Counted from the stretch's first letter, positions 32,868 through 41,862 are shown. The stretch: DNA of 64,000 bases from Candidatus Gastranaerophilales bacterium (GCA_944324345.1 CALUVT010000001.1:310001-374000); one strand, 5' to 3'. A program made the numbers and translations. Notes: generated by a model not told the origin, from the sequence alone.

Positions 32868-32935
32868 TTTGCGGGTTTCGCTTGTTCGTGTTACCCTTTC
32901 AGTTACCCGATAATTTTAAAGGAGAAATAATAGAT

Positions 32936-33985
32936 ATGATAATTATAATGGAGCGTAATGCTACAAAAGTTCAAGTACAGCGTGTAATTGATTTTCTGAA
33001 AGACAATGGTTTTGATATCAGATACAATCAGGGCCAAGTACATACAGTAATAGATGCAATCGGAGACAAAACAACCGTTACTCCAGGCAGAGTTTCCGCA
33101 TTTGATGGTGTGAAAGAAGTTAAGATAATAAGAGAACCTTTCAGACTTGCTTCAAGAGATAGAAAACCGGATGATACGGTTATAGAATTTCCAAACGGCG
33201 TGAAAATAGGTGGAGGGAACAAACCTGTTTCAATTATTGGTCCCTGTTCTGTAGAGGAGGATTTTGAAGGCCTTTTAAAGGTTGCAATTGCCGGCAAAGA
33301 AATGGGATGTGAATTTTTAAGAGGTGGAGCTTTTAAGCCGAGAACTTCTCCTTATGATTTTCAAGGTTATGGAGAAAAAGCCTTGAAATACTTAAAAAGA
33401 GCCAGTGAAGAAACAGGGCTTCTTGTAGTTTCTGAGGTGATGGATGCTTCTGATTTGAGTATGATGTGTGATTATGTTGATGTATTACAAATAGGTGCAA
33501 GAAATGTACAGAATTTCAAATTACTTCATGCCGTTGGCCGATGCCAAAAACCTGTAATCTTAAAGCGAGGTCTGGCAAGTACTATAAGAGAATTTTTACT
33601 TGCAGCGGAACATATAATGTTTAGCGGCAATCCGAATGTAATTTTGTGTGAACGAGGGATAAGAAGTTTTGATAGTGCATTTACTCGTAATGTTATGGAT
33701 ATAGCGTCAATACCTGTTATTAAAAAATATTCTCACCTTCCTATAATAGTTGATCCAAGCCATGGTACAGGACAGAGATATTTAATAGAGCCTATGGCAA
33801 AAGCAGGACTTGTTGTTGGAGCCGACGGGATTATGATAGAAGTCCATCACGACCCTGAAAATGCCCTTTCAGACGGTAAACAAAGTTTACCTATACCTAT
33901 GTTTAAAGAGGTTATGAAAAGGATTAACAGCTTCAATGAACATTTACGATATGAAAAAACTTGCTTGTCTGCGAATGTTGAATAA
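32936..33985 (+). CDS. aroF: 3-deoxy-7-phosphoheptulonate (DAHP) synthase
   Basis: This 349-residue enzyme of the class I-beta type condenses PEP and erythrose-4-phosphate, the entry step of the shikimate pathway. An N-terminal ferredoxin-like domain (residues about 1-70) precedes the barrel: I-G-P-C-S-V-E near residue 104, [11 protein letters not shown] near residue 130, [16 protein letters not shown] and D-P-S-H-G-T-G. The N-terminal domain usually mediates feedback inhibition by tyrosine or phenylalanine. The ATG at 32936 follows AAAGGAG by 11 bases; an in-frame ATG four codons later is possible. Confidence 0.95.
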   Translation: MIIIMERNATKVQVQRVIDFLKDNGFDIRYNQGQVHTVIDAIGDKTTVTPGRVSAFDGVKEVKIIREPFRLASRDRKPDDTVIEFPNGVKIGGGNKPVSIIGPCSVEEDFEGLLKVAIAGKEMGCEFLRGGAFKPRTSPYDFQGYGEKALKYLKRASEETGLLVVSEVMDASDLSMMCDYVDVLQIGARNVQNFKLLHAVGRCQKPVILKRGLASTIREFLLAAEHIMFSGNPNVILCERGIRSFDSAFTRNVMDIASIPVIKKYSHLPIIVDPSHGTGQRYLIEPMAKAGLVVGADGIMIEVHHDPENALSDGKQSLPIPMFKEVMKRINSFNEHLRYEKTCLSANVE

Positions 33986-34085
33986 GTAAAGGTAGAATTC
34001 AATAAACGAAAAATAACTCCCCACTTGCATGAACAGGTAAATTATGTTATAATGTACGATGAGGATTATAAATAAGGAGCTGTAT

Positions 34086-34967
34086 ATGATTGGATTTTTG
34101 CGTTCTGGGGATAGTTGCGAGATGCTTTTTTGTGAAAAAAATAGAAAATATTCTGCTTTCACATTGGCGGAAGTTTTAATAACTCTTGGGGTAATTGGTA
34201 TTGTTGCTGCCTTAACGTTACCCGGAGTAATTGCAAAGTACCAGGAAAAACGTGTTGCAACACAGTTGAAGGTTGCAGTTTCTACTTTAGAACAAGGGTT
34301 TAAAAAGATGCTTGCTGATGAAGGGGTCGATTCATTAGTGGATACACCGTTTTTCCAACATTATGTAGAAGGCTCCAATTATCCGTATGAGATTCCGGAA
34401 TCGGTAGCTGTATTAAAAAAATATTTCCCGGGAGTAAAAGTTTACTCTACTCAGGAAGAGATAAATCAACTTGGAGATGCAAAATATAAAGACAATCCTT
34501 TCATATCCACATCTCCTTGGCGTTGGACAGTTTATGAGTTTCCGAAAGGTTTTAGTACAAATTTTGGTGCTTTTGCTCCAAAAGGTAAAGAATCTCCTGT
34601 TGGTTGTGATGCTGTAAAAGCTGCTGGTGGTGCGTATTGCAGATTAATGGTTAATGAATGGTTAAACTTTCCTATTGATGTAAATGGTAATGAACCACCG
34701 AACAGAAACGGGTATGATAGATTTTACTTTGTTTTAACGGATGATGGACGTATTTTCCCTTCATTTGATGCAAACTATTCAATATATTCTACGGGGCGTC
34801 CTGATAGTGCTTACTATATTTACGATAATCCTTCTTTTCGTTGTCCTACAACTGCTGCTATTGCTGCTGGAGCAAGCGGTTCTTTTGACAACTATTCCGG
34901 CTGTGCCGCAAAGATAATAGCTGACGGTTGGGAAATAAAGTACTATTGGAGAGGTGCAAATAAATAG
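34086..34967 (+). CDS. type IV pilin-like prepilin with Ala at -1
   Basis: This 293-residue prepilin has the core F-T-L-A-E-V-L-I-T-L-G-V-I-G preceded by K-Y-S-A, so alanine stands at the -1 position instead of glycine. The leader is long (about 26 residues) if the ATG at 34086, which follows AAGGAG, is used. An in-frame ATG at 34122 would give a leader of about 14 residues but lacks a Shine-Dalgarno. The C-terminal part is Tyr/Pro/Gly-rich with several cysteines and ends in W-E-I-K-Y-Y-W-R. It shares a D-V-N-G-N segment with the 26642 prepilin. Confidence 0.88.
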   Translation: MIGFLRSGDSCEMLFCEKNRKYSAFTLAEVLITLGVIGIVAALTLPGVIAKYQEKRVATQLKVAVSTLEQGFKKMLADEGVDSLVDTPFFQHYVEGSNYPYEIPESVAVLKKYFPGVKVYSTQEEINQLGDAKYKDNPFISTSPWRWTVYEFPKGFSTNFGAFAPKGKESPVGCDAVKAAGGAYCRLMVNEWLNFPIDVNGNEPPNRNGYDRFYFVLTDDGRIFPSFDANYSIYSTGRPDSAYYIYDNPSFRCPTTAAIAAGASGSFDNYSGCAAKIIADGWEIKYYWRGANK

Positions 34968-35022
34968 TTTTACTTTTGAACAACAATTTGGTATAGCAAG
35001 CTTTTGTCAAATGTTAGAATAT

Positions 35023-36804
35023 TTACATATTTCTTTGAAAGAAGCTTGCTATTTCTTTGTGTGAGAAAAACTTTACAATAGTACGTCCGTGAGGACAGGT
35101 ATATGGCATTTTTGTTGTACGCCATTTTTTGACTATTTCTTGCATTTGCCATGTAGAAAGCTTTTGTCCAGCTTTTACAGATGCCTTACAGGCTGTTGTT
35201 ATTAGTATTTTTTCTTCCAGTCTGTCTATATTGCCATCAATATTTTCCAAAATATCAGATAAAATTTCCTTTGGATTTACTTTCGCAATCATTTGAGGAA
35301 CTTTTCTAAAAATTAATTCATTTTCTTTTAAAAATTCTATTCCAAAACCGAATTTTTCAAATTTTTCAATATTTTCTTTTATTAATTCTGCCTCAGTACT
35401 CGAAACTTGGATTACATCAGATACAAATAGCATTTGAGAAACAATATTTTTCTCTGACATTAGCTTTTCGTAAATATATCTTTCTTCTGCAATGTGCTGG
35501 TCAATAATTTCCATTCCATCATCTTTTTCTACCAGAATGTATGTGTTTTTGTACTGCCCTATAATATTTTCTTCAGGTTCCTGAGATTTTTCTACAGGGA
35601 CAAACAATTGTCTTTGATCAGTTTTTTCACTTTTTGTTTGTTCAAGATTTTGGGTTTCTTCCGCCATAATATTATCGGAAACGTACATTGTATCATTTTC
35701 TTTGTCAAAGAAAATTTCTCCTGTACTCTCAAGTTTAGACTGTGTAAAATTAATAATATTTTCATTTGCATTGCCGACTGGATCGTAGTTTTGGCTTAGT
35801 TGTGGTTGTTTTTCAATGTAGTTCATCAAACCTGCTTGGATTGATGTATATATAAAATTAAACACCTGATTAGGGTTTTTATACCTTACTTCTTTTTTGG
35901 TAGGGTGTACATTTACATCAACATCAGATGGCGGAATTTCCAAATTTAACACAACAAAAGGATATTTCCCGTTTGCAATGAGACTTTTATATGCTGTGTC
36001 AATTGCCTTTTGAAATACTGGGCATTTAACTGTTCTTGAATTGATGTAAATATGGTAACTCTTCTTACTTGAGCGGGTATAATCAGGAGTGCTCACATAA
36101 CCGCTGATTTTTAGACCCGAAAGATTATCTGTTTTCAAGACTTCTTTAAGATTTGAAATTACATCTGAAGAATAAACCTCTTTTATAGTTTGGAGTAGGT
36201 TGTTTTGGCCTGTTGTTTTGAGTGTCTGTTTACTGTTCTTTTTTAATTCTATTGAACATTCTGGATGTGCCAGTGCAAGAGATTGAAGTAATTCTTGTAT
36301 GTATGAAAATTCAGTATTAGAGCTTTTTAAAAACTTAAGGCGTGCGGGCAGGTTGTAAAATAAATCTTTTATATCCATAATTGTTCCGATGGCACAGCCT
36401 GTTTTCACTTGAGAAACTTTGGAGTTTTCGCATTTTACTTTTGTTCCTGTCTCAAAATCAGCAGTTCTTGTTGTACAAGTGAGTTTTGAGATTGAAATAA
36501 TACTTGATAGTGCTTCTCCTCTGAAACCGAGAGTATGAATGTCAAACAAATCTTCATCGGTTTCTATTTTGCTTGTTGCGTGTTTGGAAAAAGCCAGCAT
36601 TATATCATCTGGATGAATTCCACAGCCATTGTCAGCAACTCTTATGTCTCTACAGTCGTTGTTGATTTCAATACTAATTTTTGAGGCTCCGGCATCAATT
36701 GAATTTTCTACCAATTCTTTAACTACAGATGCAGGACGTTCGATTACTTCTCCAGCAGCGATTTGATTTATCAGATGTTTAGATAGTTGTTTAATCCTTG
36801 CCAT
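35023..36804 (-). CDS. mutL: DNA mismatch repair protein MutL
   Basis: This 593-residue GHKL ATPase has I-A-A-G-E-V-I-E-R-P-A-S-V-V-K-E-L-V-E-N-S-I-D-A-G-A, D-N-G-C-G-I and G-F-R-G-E-A-L-x-S-I at the N-terminus. The C-terminal domain has the endonuclease motif as D-Q-H-I-A-E-E-R-x-x-x-E, plus A-C-K-A-S-V-K-A and C-P-H-G-R. The protein is therefore predicted to nick DNA itself, as in MutH-less bacteria; the usual D-Q-H-A has I for A. The linker between domains is acidic and diverged. mutS is not in the window. Shine-Dalgarno GAGGG. Confidence 0.95.
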   Translation of the reverse strand: MARIKQLSKHLINQIAAGEVIERPASVVKELVENSIDAGASKISIEINNDCRDIRVADNGCGIHPDDIMLAFSKHATSKIETDEDLFDIHTLGFRGEALSSIISISKLTCTTRTADFETGTKVKCENSKVSQVKTGCAIGTIMDIKDLFYNLPARLKFLKSSNTEFSYIQELLQSLALAHPECSIELKKNSKQTLKTTGQNNLLQTIKEVYSSDVISNLKEVLKTDNLSGLKISGYVSTPDYTRSSKKSYHIYINSRTVKCPVFQKAIDTAYKSLIANGKYPFVVLNLEIPPSDVDVNVHPTKKEVRYKNPNQVFNFIYTSIQAGLMNYIEKQPQLSQNYDPVGNANENIINFTQSKLESTGEIFFDKENDTMYVSDNIMAEETQNLEQTKSEKTDQRQLFVPVEKSQEPEENIIGQYKNTYILVEKDDGMEIIDQHIAEERYIYEKLMSEKNIVSQMLFVSDVIQVSSTEAELIKENIEKFEKFGFGIEFLKENELIFRKVPQMIAKVNPKEILSDILENIDGNIDRLEEKILITTACKASVKAGQKLSTWQMQEIVKKWRTTKMPYTCPHGRTIVKFFSHKEIASFFQRNM

Positions 36805-36926
36805 GTTAAAGCCCTCAATCCTTATCTCAATCTACATCAAAAACAAATTCATCTAAATGTTTGATTACAAATTTGAAACATTTCTATAAGATGCAATAAA
36901 GAGAATTTTTATAGGGAGATAAAGAC

Positions 36927-37799
36927 TTGGTAAGAGCTAGAATTAATACAAAATTAAAACCGTCTAAAAAGGCAGATTTGCAGGTTGTAAAACCGGTAAA
37001 AACAACAAAATACAGTGATATTGATTTAAATAACTGGAAGGCTTATGACCATGTTAAAACGGATACTTTGTGGGAATTTCCGACTCGTTTAAGAGAAGGC
37101 GGTCATTCAAACGAATATCACGGGAATTATATCCCTCAGATTGCTCAGCAGTTATATGAAAGATTTACTAAGAAAAATGACGTTGTGCTTGACTTATTTT
37201 TCGGATCTGGAACATCAGGGATAGAAGCTATAAATATGGGAAGACGCTGTATTGGTGTTGAGTTGAAGGATGAACTTGCTGAGAGTGTTTCTCAAAAATT
37301 CACGCCCAAACAGCTTGTAACTGATGTAAGGATAATTTGTGGAGATTCAGCATCAGAAGGTGTTAGAGATAAAATTCAGGCAGGACTTGATATTTTGGGT
37401 GAAGAAAAAGCACAATTTTTAATCCTTCATCCGCCTTATGACGATATTATAAAGTTTTCCGACAAAAAGGAAGATCTTTCAAATTGTGACACTACGGAAG
37501 AATTTTACGATTTGTTTGAAAAAGTTGCTAAAAACGGTTACGATATGCTTGAAAAAGGCCGTTTTGCAGCGTTGATAATAGGAGATAGTTACAAGAATTC
37601 TGAAGTTCAGCCTCTTGGCTTTGAATGTATGGCCAGAATGATGAAATTAGGCTTTAGATTAAAAGGTATTATTGTTAAAGATATTCAAGGAAATGAGCGT
37701 GCAAAAGGTAAGACTGCAAATTTATGGAGATATAGAGCTTTAGCAGGCGGATTCTTTATCTTTAAACACGAATATGTAATGGTTTTCCAAAAAAACTAG
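36927..37799 (+). CDS. DNA (N4/N6) methyltransferase with HPPY catalytic motif
   Basis: This 290-residue SAM-dependent amino-methyltransferase has motif I at D89-L-F-F-G-S-G (SAM loop), E112 at the end of the next strand, and D140 in I-I-C-G-D-S. The catalytic motif IV is H168-P-P-Y rather than D/N/S-P-P-Y/W. The order I before IV and the F-P-T-R-L-R-E-G-G-H-S-N-E-Y segment near residue 51 are notable. It starts at TTG with AGGGAG eight bases upstream. No restriction endonuclease is adjacent, so it is an orphan methyltransferase. Its target sequence cannot be read from the protein. Confidence 0.75.
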   Translation: MVRARINTKLKPSKKADLQVVKPVKTTKYSDIDLNNWKAYDHVKTDTLWEFPTRLREGGHSNEYHGNYIPQIAQQLYERFTKKNDVVLDLFFGSGTSGIEAINMGRRCIGVELKDELAESVSQKFTPKQLVTDVRIICGDSASEGVRDKIQAGLDILGEEKAQFLILHPPYDDIIKFSDKKEDLSNCDTTEEFYDLFEKVAKNGYDMLEKGRFAALIIGDSYKNSEVQPLGFECMARMMKLGFRLKGIIVKDIQGNERAKGKTANLWRYRALAGGFFIFKHEYVMVFQKN

Positions 37800-37800
37800 G

Positions 37801-38730
37801 TTAATGTAAGACATTTATTCTAAAGATATTCTTACCGACCGTAGATTTAGAGAGGTTTTTAACAAATTTTATAAAATCTTTCGCGTATTTACCGTCTAAA
37901 ATATCAAATTTTACAATTTTGTTTTTATTTGTCTTAATAAAATTCAGAGTACCTTGTACAATGTCTTCATGAGGAATTTTATGTCCGCGTTCCAACCCAA
38001 GAGATATTTTGTTTCTTAGCAGATAGGTATAAAAGTATTCAACCGAATTTGTCATTTTTTTTCTTAAAATTGACAATGTTAAATCTCTTTCATTTGGGCG
38101 TACAGCTAATTTGTCTAAGAATTTGTTTTCTTCTATGTATTTTAAAATTTCATATTTTTTTATAAAATCCTTTTCACATATACTTAGAGTTGTAGGTTGT
38201 CTTAAAAATGTTTCTAAGATATCTGAAGTTGGGATATTAAGTTTTTTTGAGATTGTGTATATTTTTTTCTTTATGGTTTCGGCTTTTGTAATATAAATTG
38301 TAGGGTTATACGAAGCACTATGGAGATATTCTTCTGTTGTAATACCGTAACTGCCGAATAATTTGACCGCAGATCTTATATTTTTTTCTATAGTTTCAGG
38401 AGAACAAGAAAACAATACGGGATAACTCATTGCGGATTTTAAATACTTGGCTGTTGTAAGCCCTTCTTTGTTAAATCTTTTTGCGGTTTCTCGGATATTA
38501 AATTCTAATGTTTCAGGCTTTTGAACAAGCAAGTATGGATGTTTTTTCGCAGCTTTAAGGCATTGTTGATATGTAAGTCCTTCTTGGGAAAACCTTTCTG
38601 CAAGGCCTTGTAAATTTGCTGTATTTACTTCTGTAAGTCTGTTTTCATCAAGGCGTTTTGAATAATTTTTCCTTAACTGTGAACTTTTTCCACTGAAATT
38701 AACATTGTAAGTATAAAATTTTACCTGCAT
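37801..38730 (-). CDS. mTERF-like helical repeat protein
   Basis: This 309-residue protein has three clear tandem repeats of about 39 residues starting at 51, 90 and 129, and a weaker one at 166. The pattern is G-L-T-x-x-x-Y-L-K-x-A, two to three residues, P-x-L, then P-E-T-I-E-x-N-I-R. This resembles the mTERF repeat (P-x-L-L, then S/P-x-x-L at fixed spacing) of eukaryotic organelle nucleic-acid-binding proteins. The N-terminus has Y-N-V-N-F-S-G-K, the F-x-G motif also seen in other orphans here. Function unknown. The C-terminal 100 residues are basic. It is convergent with the methyltransferase, 1 nt apart. Confidence 0.65.
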   Translation of the reverse strand: MQVKFYTYNVNFSGKSSQLRKNYSKRLDENRLTEVNTANLQGLAERFSQEGLTYQQCLKAAKKHPYLLVQKPETLEFNIRETAKRFNKEGLTTAKYLKSAMSYPVLFSCSPETIEKNIRSAVKLFGSYGITTEEYLHSASYNPTIYITKAETIKKKIYTISKKLNIPTSDILETFLRQPTTLSICEKDFIKKYEILKYIEENKFLDKLAVRPNERDLTLSILRKKMTNSVEYFYTYLLRNKISLGLERGHKIPHEDIVQGTLNFIKTNKNKIVKFDILDGKYAKDFIKFVKNLSKSTVGKNIFRINVLH

Positions 38731-38761
38731 ACCTGAGTAAAACTCGTGAAAAAATTTTTTG

Positions 38762-40228
38762 TCATAAGTTTAAATTTTTTATAATTCTTATCATTAATTC
38801 ATCCCAAGTTTCAGTTTCTCCGAGTCTGAACAATTTAACACTGTCATACCAGTCGCAATGTGTTAAATCTGTATGCCAACGCCAGTTGTAATTGTAGGGT
38901 AAAAGTACAATACAAGGTTTTCCCATAGCACCAGCAAGGTGTGCTAAAGATGTATCACTGCAGATTACAAGATCAACATTTTCTAATGCCCCTGCTGTAT
39001 ATGAAAAATCTTTAAAACTCCCGGATAAATCTGTTATGTCATATTTTGATGCCAGCTTCTCAAATTCTTCGGAACCTTCAAATGTTTGTGCAGAATATAT
39101 CTTTGCATTTTTAATTTCAAATAACGGTGCAAATGCTTCGACATTTATTACTCTATCTGTTTCGTAGTAGGTATTTCCCTGCCATTTTATAGCTATTTTC
39201 AATTTGTTGTTGTTGAAAAACTTTTCTTTGAAATAAGCCGTTTTTTCAGGATTTGCACTCAGATATTTTTTATGCCCAATAAAAATATCTTCATTTTTTA
39301 ATCCCAAAACGTATGGTATACTTAAGAATGGAATATGAAAATCAAAATTAAAGTCACTTTCCTCATAAAACAAATCCATAACTTCAATTTGAGGGAAGTT
39401 ATCTCTGAAAAGTTGAGATAGAGCTTTTTGGGGTTTCAAGATAATTTTTTTACAGCGTTTTTGAAGAAGTGTTAGGTATCTTGCAAACATTATCATATCC
39501 CCAAAACCAGCTTCGTAGTATGTGTAAAGTGTTTTATCTGAGATGTCTTCTCCCTGCCATAATTTTGCTTTTTTCATTATATGAGGATAAGTTACATTTT
39601 GAGATGTTATTGCAGTGCTTCTACACAATCTGTTTTCAAAGAATTTTAGACCTGTTTCGTAATTTTTAATTCTGAGATATGCGAGTGATAGAAAATACAG
39701 AACTTCTTTATCTGCAGGGTTTATTTCAAGACATTTGTTAAAAAATTCTATAGCTTTCTCAGGCTTGTTTAAAAACAAATATAAACTTGCAAGATTATAC
39801 AGTGCTTTTTCTGATTTTGGATTAATTTTAATTGCTTGCAAGTACATACCTTCAGCTTTTTGATATTCTATATTGTTTTTGTAAGCTAGTGCAAGAATAA
39901 AATAAATTTCAAAACTGGTAAAACCTTTATTTACAGCTTTTTTAAGAGTGTTGATTGCAGACTGGTAATCATTTTTTTTCATATAGACTCTTGCAAGATT
40001 TTCATAGAAGTAACAGTCCTCCCTTTGCAAAAGAGCATCTTTTATATATTTTTCCGCTTTTGATAATTCCGATTTTGCGAGCATCACAAGCCCCAGCAAA
40101 TTTAATACGTTATAATTGTTTGGGGATGATTTTAAAATTTCCAAATAAATGCTTTCAGCTTTTTCCAACTCCCCGGCACTATGATATTTTAAGGCAGTTT
40201 CAAGATTTTCTTTCTCGCTAATATTCAT
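38762..40228 (-). CDS. TPR protein with C-terminal glycosyltransferase-9-like domain
   Basis: In this 488-residue cytosolic protein, residues about 1-210 are five to six TPR units (A-L-K-Y-H-S-A-G-E-L-E-K-A, A-L-Y-N-L-A-S-L-Y-L-F-L-N-K-P-E-K-A). The C-terminal part ends with L-V-I-C-S-D-T-S-L-A-H-L-A-G-A-M-G-K-P and L-P-Y-N-Y-N-W-R-W, the GT9/heptosyltransferase-like acceptor found in many bacterial TPR-GT proteins. Donor and acceptor are unknown. The ATG has no Shine-Dalgarno and lies 5 nt after TATAAT, so it is probably leaderless. Confidence 0.82.
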   Translation of the reverse strand: MNISEKENLETALKYHSAGELEKAESIYLEILKSSPNNYNVLNLLGLVMLAKSELSKAEKYIKDALLQREDCYFYENLARVYMKKNDYQSAINTLKKAVNKGFTSFEIYFILALAYKNNIEYQKAEGMYLQAIKINPKSEKALYNLASLYLFLNKPEKAIEFFNKCLEINPADKEVLYFLSLAYLRIKNYETGLKFFENRLCRSTAITSQNVTYPHIMKKAKLWQGEDISDKTLYTYYEAGFGDMIMFARYLTLLQKRCKKIILKPQKALSQLFRDNFPQIEVMDLFYEESDFNFDFHIPFLSIPYVLGLKNEDIFIGHKKYLSANPEKTAYFKEKFFNNNKLKIAIKWQGNTYYETDRVINVEAFAPLFEIKNAKIYSAQTFEGSEEFEKLASKYDITDLSGSFKDFSYTAGALENVDLVICSDTSLAHLAGAMGKPCIVLLPYNYNWRWHTDLTHCDWYDSVKLFRLGETETWDELMIRIIKNLNL

Positions 40229-40233
40229 AAGTT

Positions 40234-40263
40234 ATTATATACAAATTTTTTTAAAAAAATCAA
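40234..40263 (-). promoter_or_regulatory. promoter of the TPR-glycosyltransferase gene (leaderless)
   Basis: Minus strand: TTGATT (40258-40263), an 18-nt spacer, TATAAT (40234-40239), then AACTT and the ATG at 40228. The stretch resembles the hisS start region. Confidence 0.6.
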
Positions 40264-40481
40264 AAAATTCATGCATTTATAGGATAAAATCTTCAAAAAT
40301 ATAGTTTACTGTATAAATGTACGTCGCAGGCATGCCAAAAAATATAAAAGGCATGGTCTAAAAGGGACAATATTACAAAATATTAACCAAACTTGAAGAA
40401 ATGTTAAATATCCTGAAACCATGATGAAATCATGGTTTTCACGAAAAAAAAACAATGGAGGAAGGGTTAGAAATAAAAAAG
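40264..40481. other. divergent intergenic region with hairpins; possible small RNA
   Basis: The region between the TPR-GT and yggS promoters holds no credible gene. It contains a 10-bp hairpin (40416-40425 with 40429-40438, GAA loop) and a weaker GCATGCC/GGCATGG pair at about 40331-40356. A TATAAA at about 40312 could start a short transcript ending at the hairpin, but the U-tract is weak. A 15-codon frame at 40454-40501 was not called. Confidence 0.25.
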
Positions 40482-40510
40482 TTGTCCGCTGCAGATGTAT
40501 AGAGTACAAT
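40482..40510 (+). promoter_or_regulatory. yggS-sepF promoter
   Basis: TTGTCC (40482-40487), a 17-nt spacer and TACAAT (40505-40510), about 36 nt before the yggS start. Confidence 0.55.
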
Positions 40511-40552
40511 TAATACTATATTCAACTTCTTGTAGAGGTAGGATGATTATTG

Positions 40553-41215
40553 ATGCAGTATAAAGTTAGACAAAATCTTTTACAGATACAGGAAGACATC
40601 GCACCTTATAAACCAAATATTATTGCAGTTACGAAGTATTTTGATGAAAGTGCCATAATTGATGCATATAATGCAGGGTTAAGGGACTTCGCAGAATCAA
40701 GGGTAGTTGAAGCTGTCAAAAAGATTGACAATCTTCCGTCTGATATAAAGGATAATTCACGTTTTCATTTTATCGGGCATCTTCAAACCAACAAGGTTAG
40801 AAAAGTTGTCGGGAAATTTGATTATATCCATTCAGTTGACTCACTCAGACTTGCAGAAGTTATATCTGAAGAAGCTCAGAATGTAGGAAAAATCCAACAA
40901 GTTCTTCTTGAAGTTAATATTGCTGAAGAAGATCAAAAATACGGTTTTTCTGAAGACGAAATTATTCGCGAGTTTGCCTCTTTAAGAAAACTTCCAGGTA
41001 TAAACATTGCGGGTTTGATGTGTATGACCCCTTTGGGAGCATCTGAAAAAACTCAGGATGAAGTTTTTAAAAAGATTGTTAGTTTGAAAGAGAGTTTGGA
41101 GAATATGTTTGACTGTGAGCTTAAGGAGCTGTCTATGGGAATGAGTCAGGATTATAAAGAGGCAGCTAAATTTGGGGCAACGATGTTAAGGATTGGTAGA
41201 AAATTATTTAATTAA
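40553..41215 (+). CDS. yggS: YggS/PROSC family pyridoxal phosphate homeostasis protein
   Basis: This 220-residue alanine-racemase-like single-barrel protein binds PLP without known catalysis and controls B6 levels. The PLP lysine is K in I-I-A-V-T-K-Y near residue 26. Other family features are F-I-G-H-L-Q-T-N-K near 79, S-V-D-S-L-R, G-L-M-C-M-T-P and the terminal L-S-M-G-M-S-Q-D and T-M-L-R-I-G-R. The ATG at 40553 is preferred over the adjacent TTG at 40550, and a weak AGG lies ten bases upstream. It precedes sepF, a gene order conserved in Firmicutes and Cyanobacteria. Confidence 0.94.
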   Translation: MQYKVRQNLLQIQEDIAPYKPNIIAVTKYFDESAIIDAYNAGLRDFAESRVVEAVKKIDNLPSDIKDNSRFHFIGHLQTNKVRKVVGKFDYIHSVDSLRLAEVISEEAQNVGKIQQVLLEVNIAEEDQKYGFSEDEIIREFASLRKLPGINIAGLMCMTPLGASEKTQDEVFKKIVSLKESLENMFDCELKELSMGMSQDYKEAAKFGATMLRIGRKLFN

Positions 41216-41238
41216 GTAAGATAAACGGAGGAAAAACG

Positions 41239-41739
41239 GTGGCAGCAGTAACAGACAAAATTAAATCAGTAGTGGATTTTTTAGTAAAAGGATTTGAACC
41301 AAGAGAAACAATTTTTGATGAAATGGCTCAGGAAGTAGAAGAAGATTATCCTGTTCAAGATAATTTAGCTATAGATCCTGCTTATTCTTATCAACCGACT
41401 ATGGATAGAACAAATGAGCTTAAAGTTGTTAATCACCCGAGTTTTAAAGGTTATGAAGTAAAGGTTATGGAACCGAGATCATTTGAAGATGCTGCAACTA
41501 TTGTTCAACACCTTAGAAACAGAAAGACCATCGTTTTAAACCTTCATCTTTTAGATAAGGAACAGTCACAAAGAACAATTGACTTTGTTTGTGGTGCAGC
41601 TCATGCTCTTGATGGCAAACCACAAAAGGTTGGTGATTTAGTTTTCGTATTTACACCAAGCAACGTTACATTGTCTGTTGATGTTTCTGTAAATCAAAAT
41701 AAGTTTAATGACTCATTGTGGAGAGCTCCTTTGCAGTAG
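41239..41739 (+). CDS. sepF: cell division protein SepF
   Basis: In this 166-residue protein, the N-terminal amphipathic helix (A-A-V-T-D-K-I-K-S-V-V-D-F-L-V-K-G-F) binds the membrane, followed by an acidic linker. The SepF core is at residues about 70-155: V-M-E-P-R-S-F-E-D-A, V-L-N-L-H-L-L-D-K-E-Q-S-Q-R-T-I-D-F-V-C-G-A and F-V-F-T-P-S-N-V. SepF tethers and bundles FtsZ in Cyanobacteria, Firmicutes and Actinobacteria, and ftsZ lies one gene downstream. It starts at GTG with GGAGG upstream. Confidence 0.95.
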   Translation: MAAVTDKIKSVVDFLVKGFEPRETIFDEMAQEVEEDYPVQDNLAIDPAYSYQPTMDRTNELKVVNHPSFKGYEVKVMEPRSFEDAATIVQHLRNRKTIVLNLHLLDKEQSQRTIDFVCGAAHALDGKPQKVGDLVFVFTPSNVTLSVDVSVNQNKFNDSLWRAPLQ

Positions 41740-41795
41740 TTGCAAGTCTTTACATAGAGTCTGATATTATGAGAAAGAGAGAGATAGTTGAATAT

Positions 41796-41821
41796 GAGGT
41801 GCTTTGCACCTCTTTTTTTTA
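41796..41821 (+). terminator. terminator of yggS-sepF
   Basis: Stem GAGGTGC (41796-41802) and GCACCTC (41806-41812) with a TTT loop, followed directly by nine T. It lies 57 nt after sepF and before the nadK promoter, so nadK is a separate unit. Confidence 0.92.
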
Positions 41822-41824
41822 TTG

Positions 41825-41853
41825 TTGTAGAGTTTTTTATATTATGGTATAGT
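41825..41853 (+). promoter_or_regulatory. nadK promoter (near-leaderless)
   Basis: TTGTAG (41825-41830), a 17-nt spacer and TATAGT (41848-41853) preceded by TGG (extended -10). The ATG at 41863 is nine bases further, leaving a leader of about three bases. Confidence 0.7.
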
Positions 41854-41862
41854 CTTTTTGTT

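Noticed and set aside
36927-37799. Restriction-modification system
   Set aside because: Only a methyltransferase is present; mutL and the mTERF-like gene flank it and no endonuclease or specificity gene is visible.
40306-40509. 67-codon minus-strand frame in the yggS upstream gap
   Set aside because: It runs through the yggS promoter and a hairpin, is rich in Phe/Leu like random AT-rich sequence, and lacks a Shine-Dalgarno.
41788-41862. Longer nadK N-terminus from the ATG at 41788
   Set aside because: This stretch encodes the sepF terminator and the nadK promoter, and the extra residues are hydrophobic and not part of NAD kinases.
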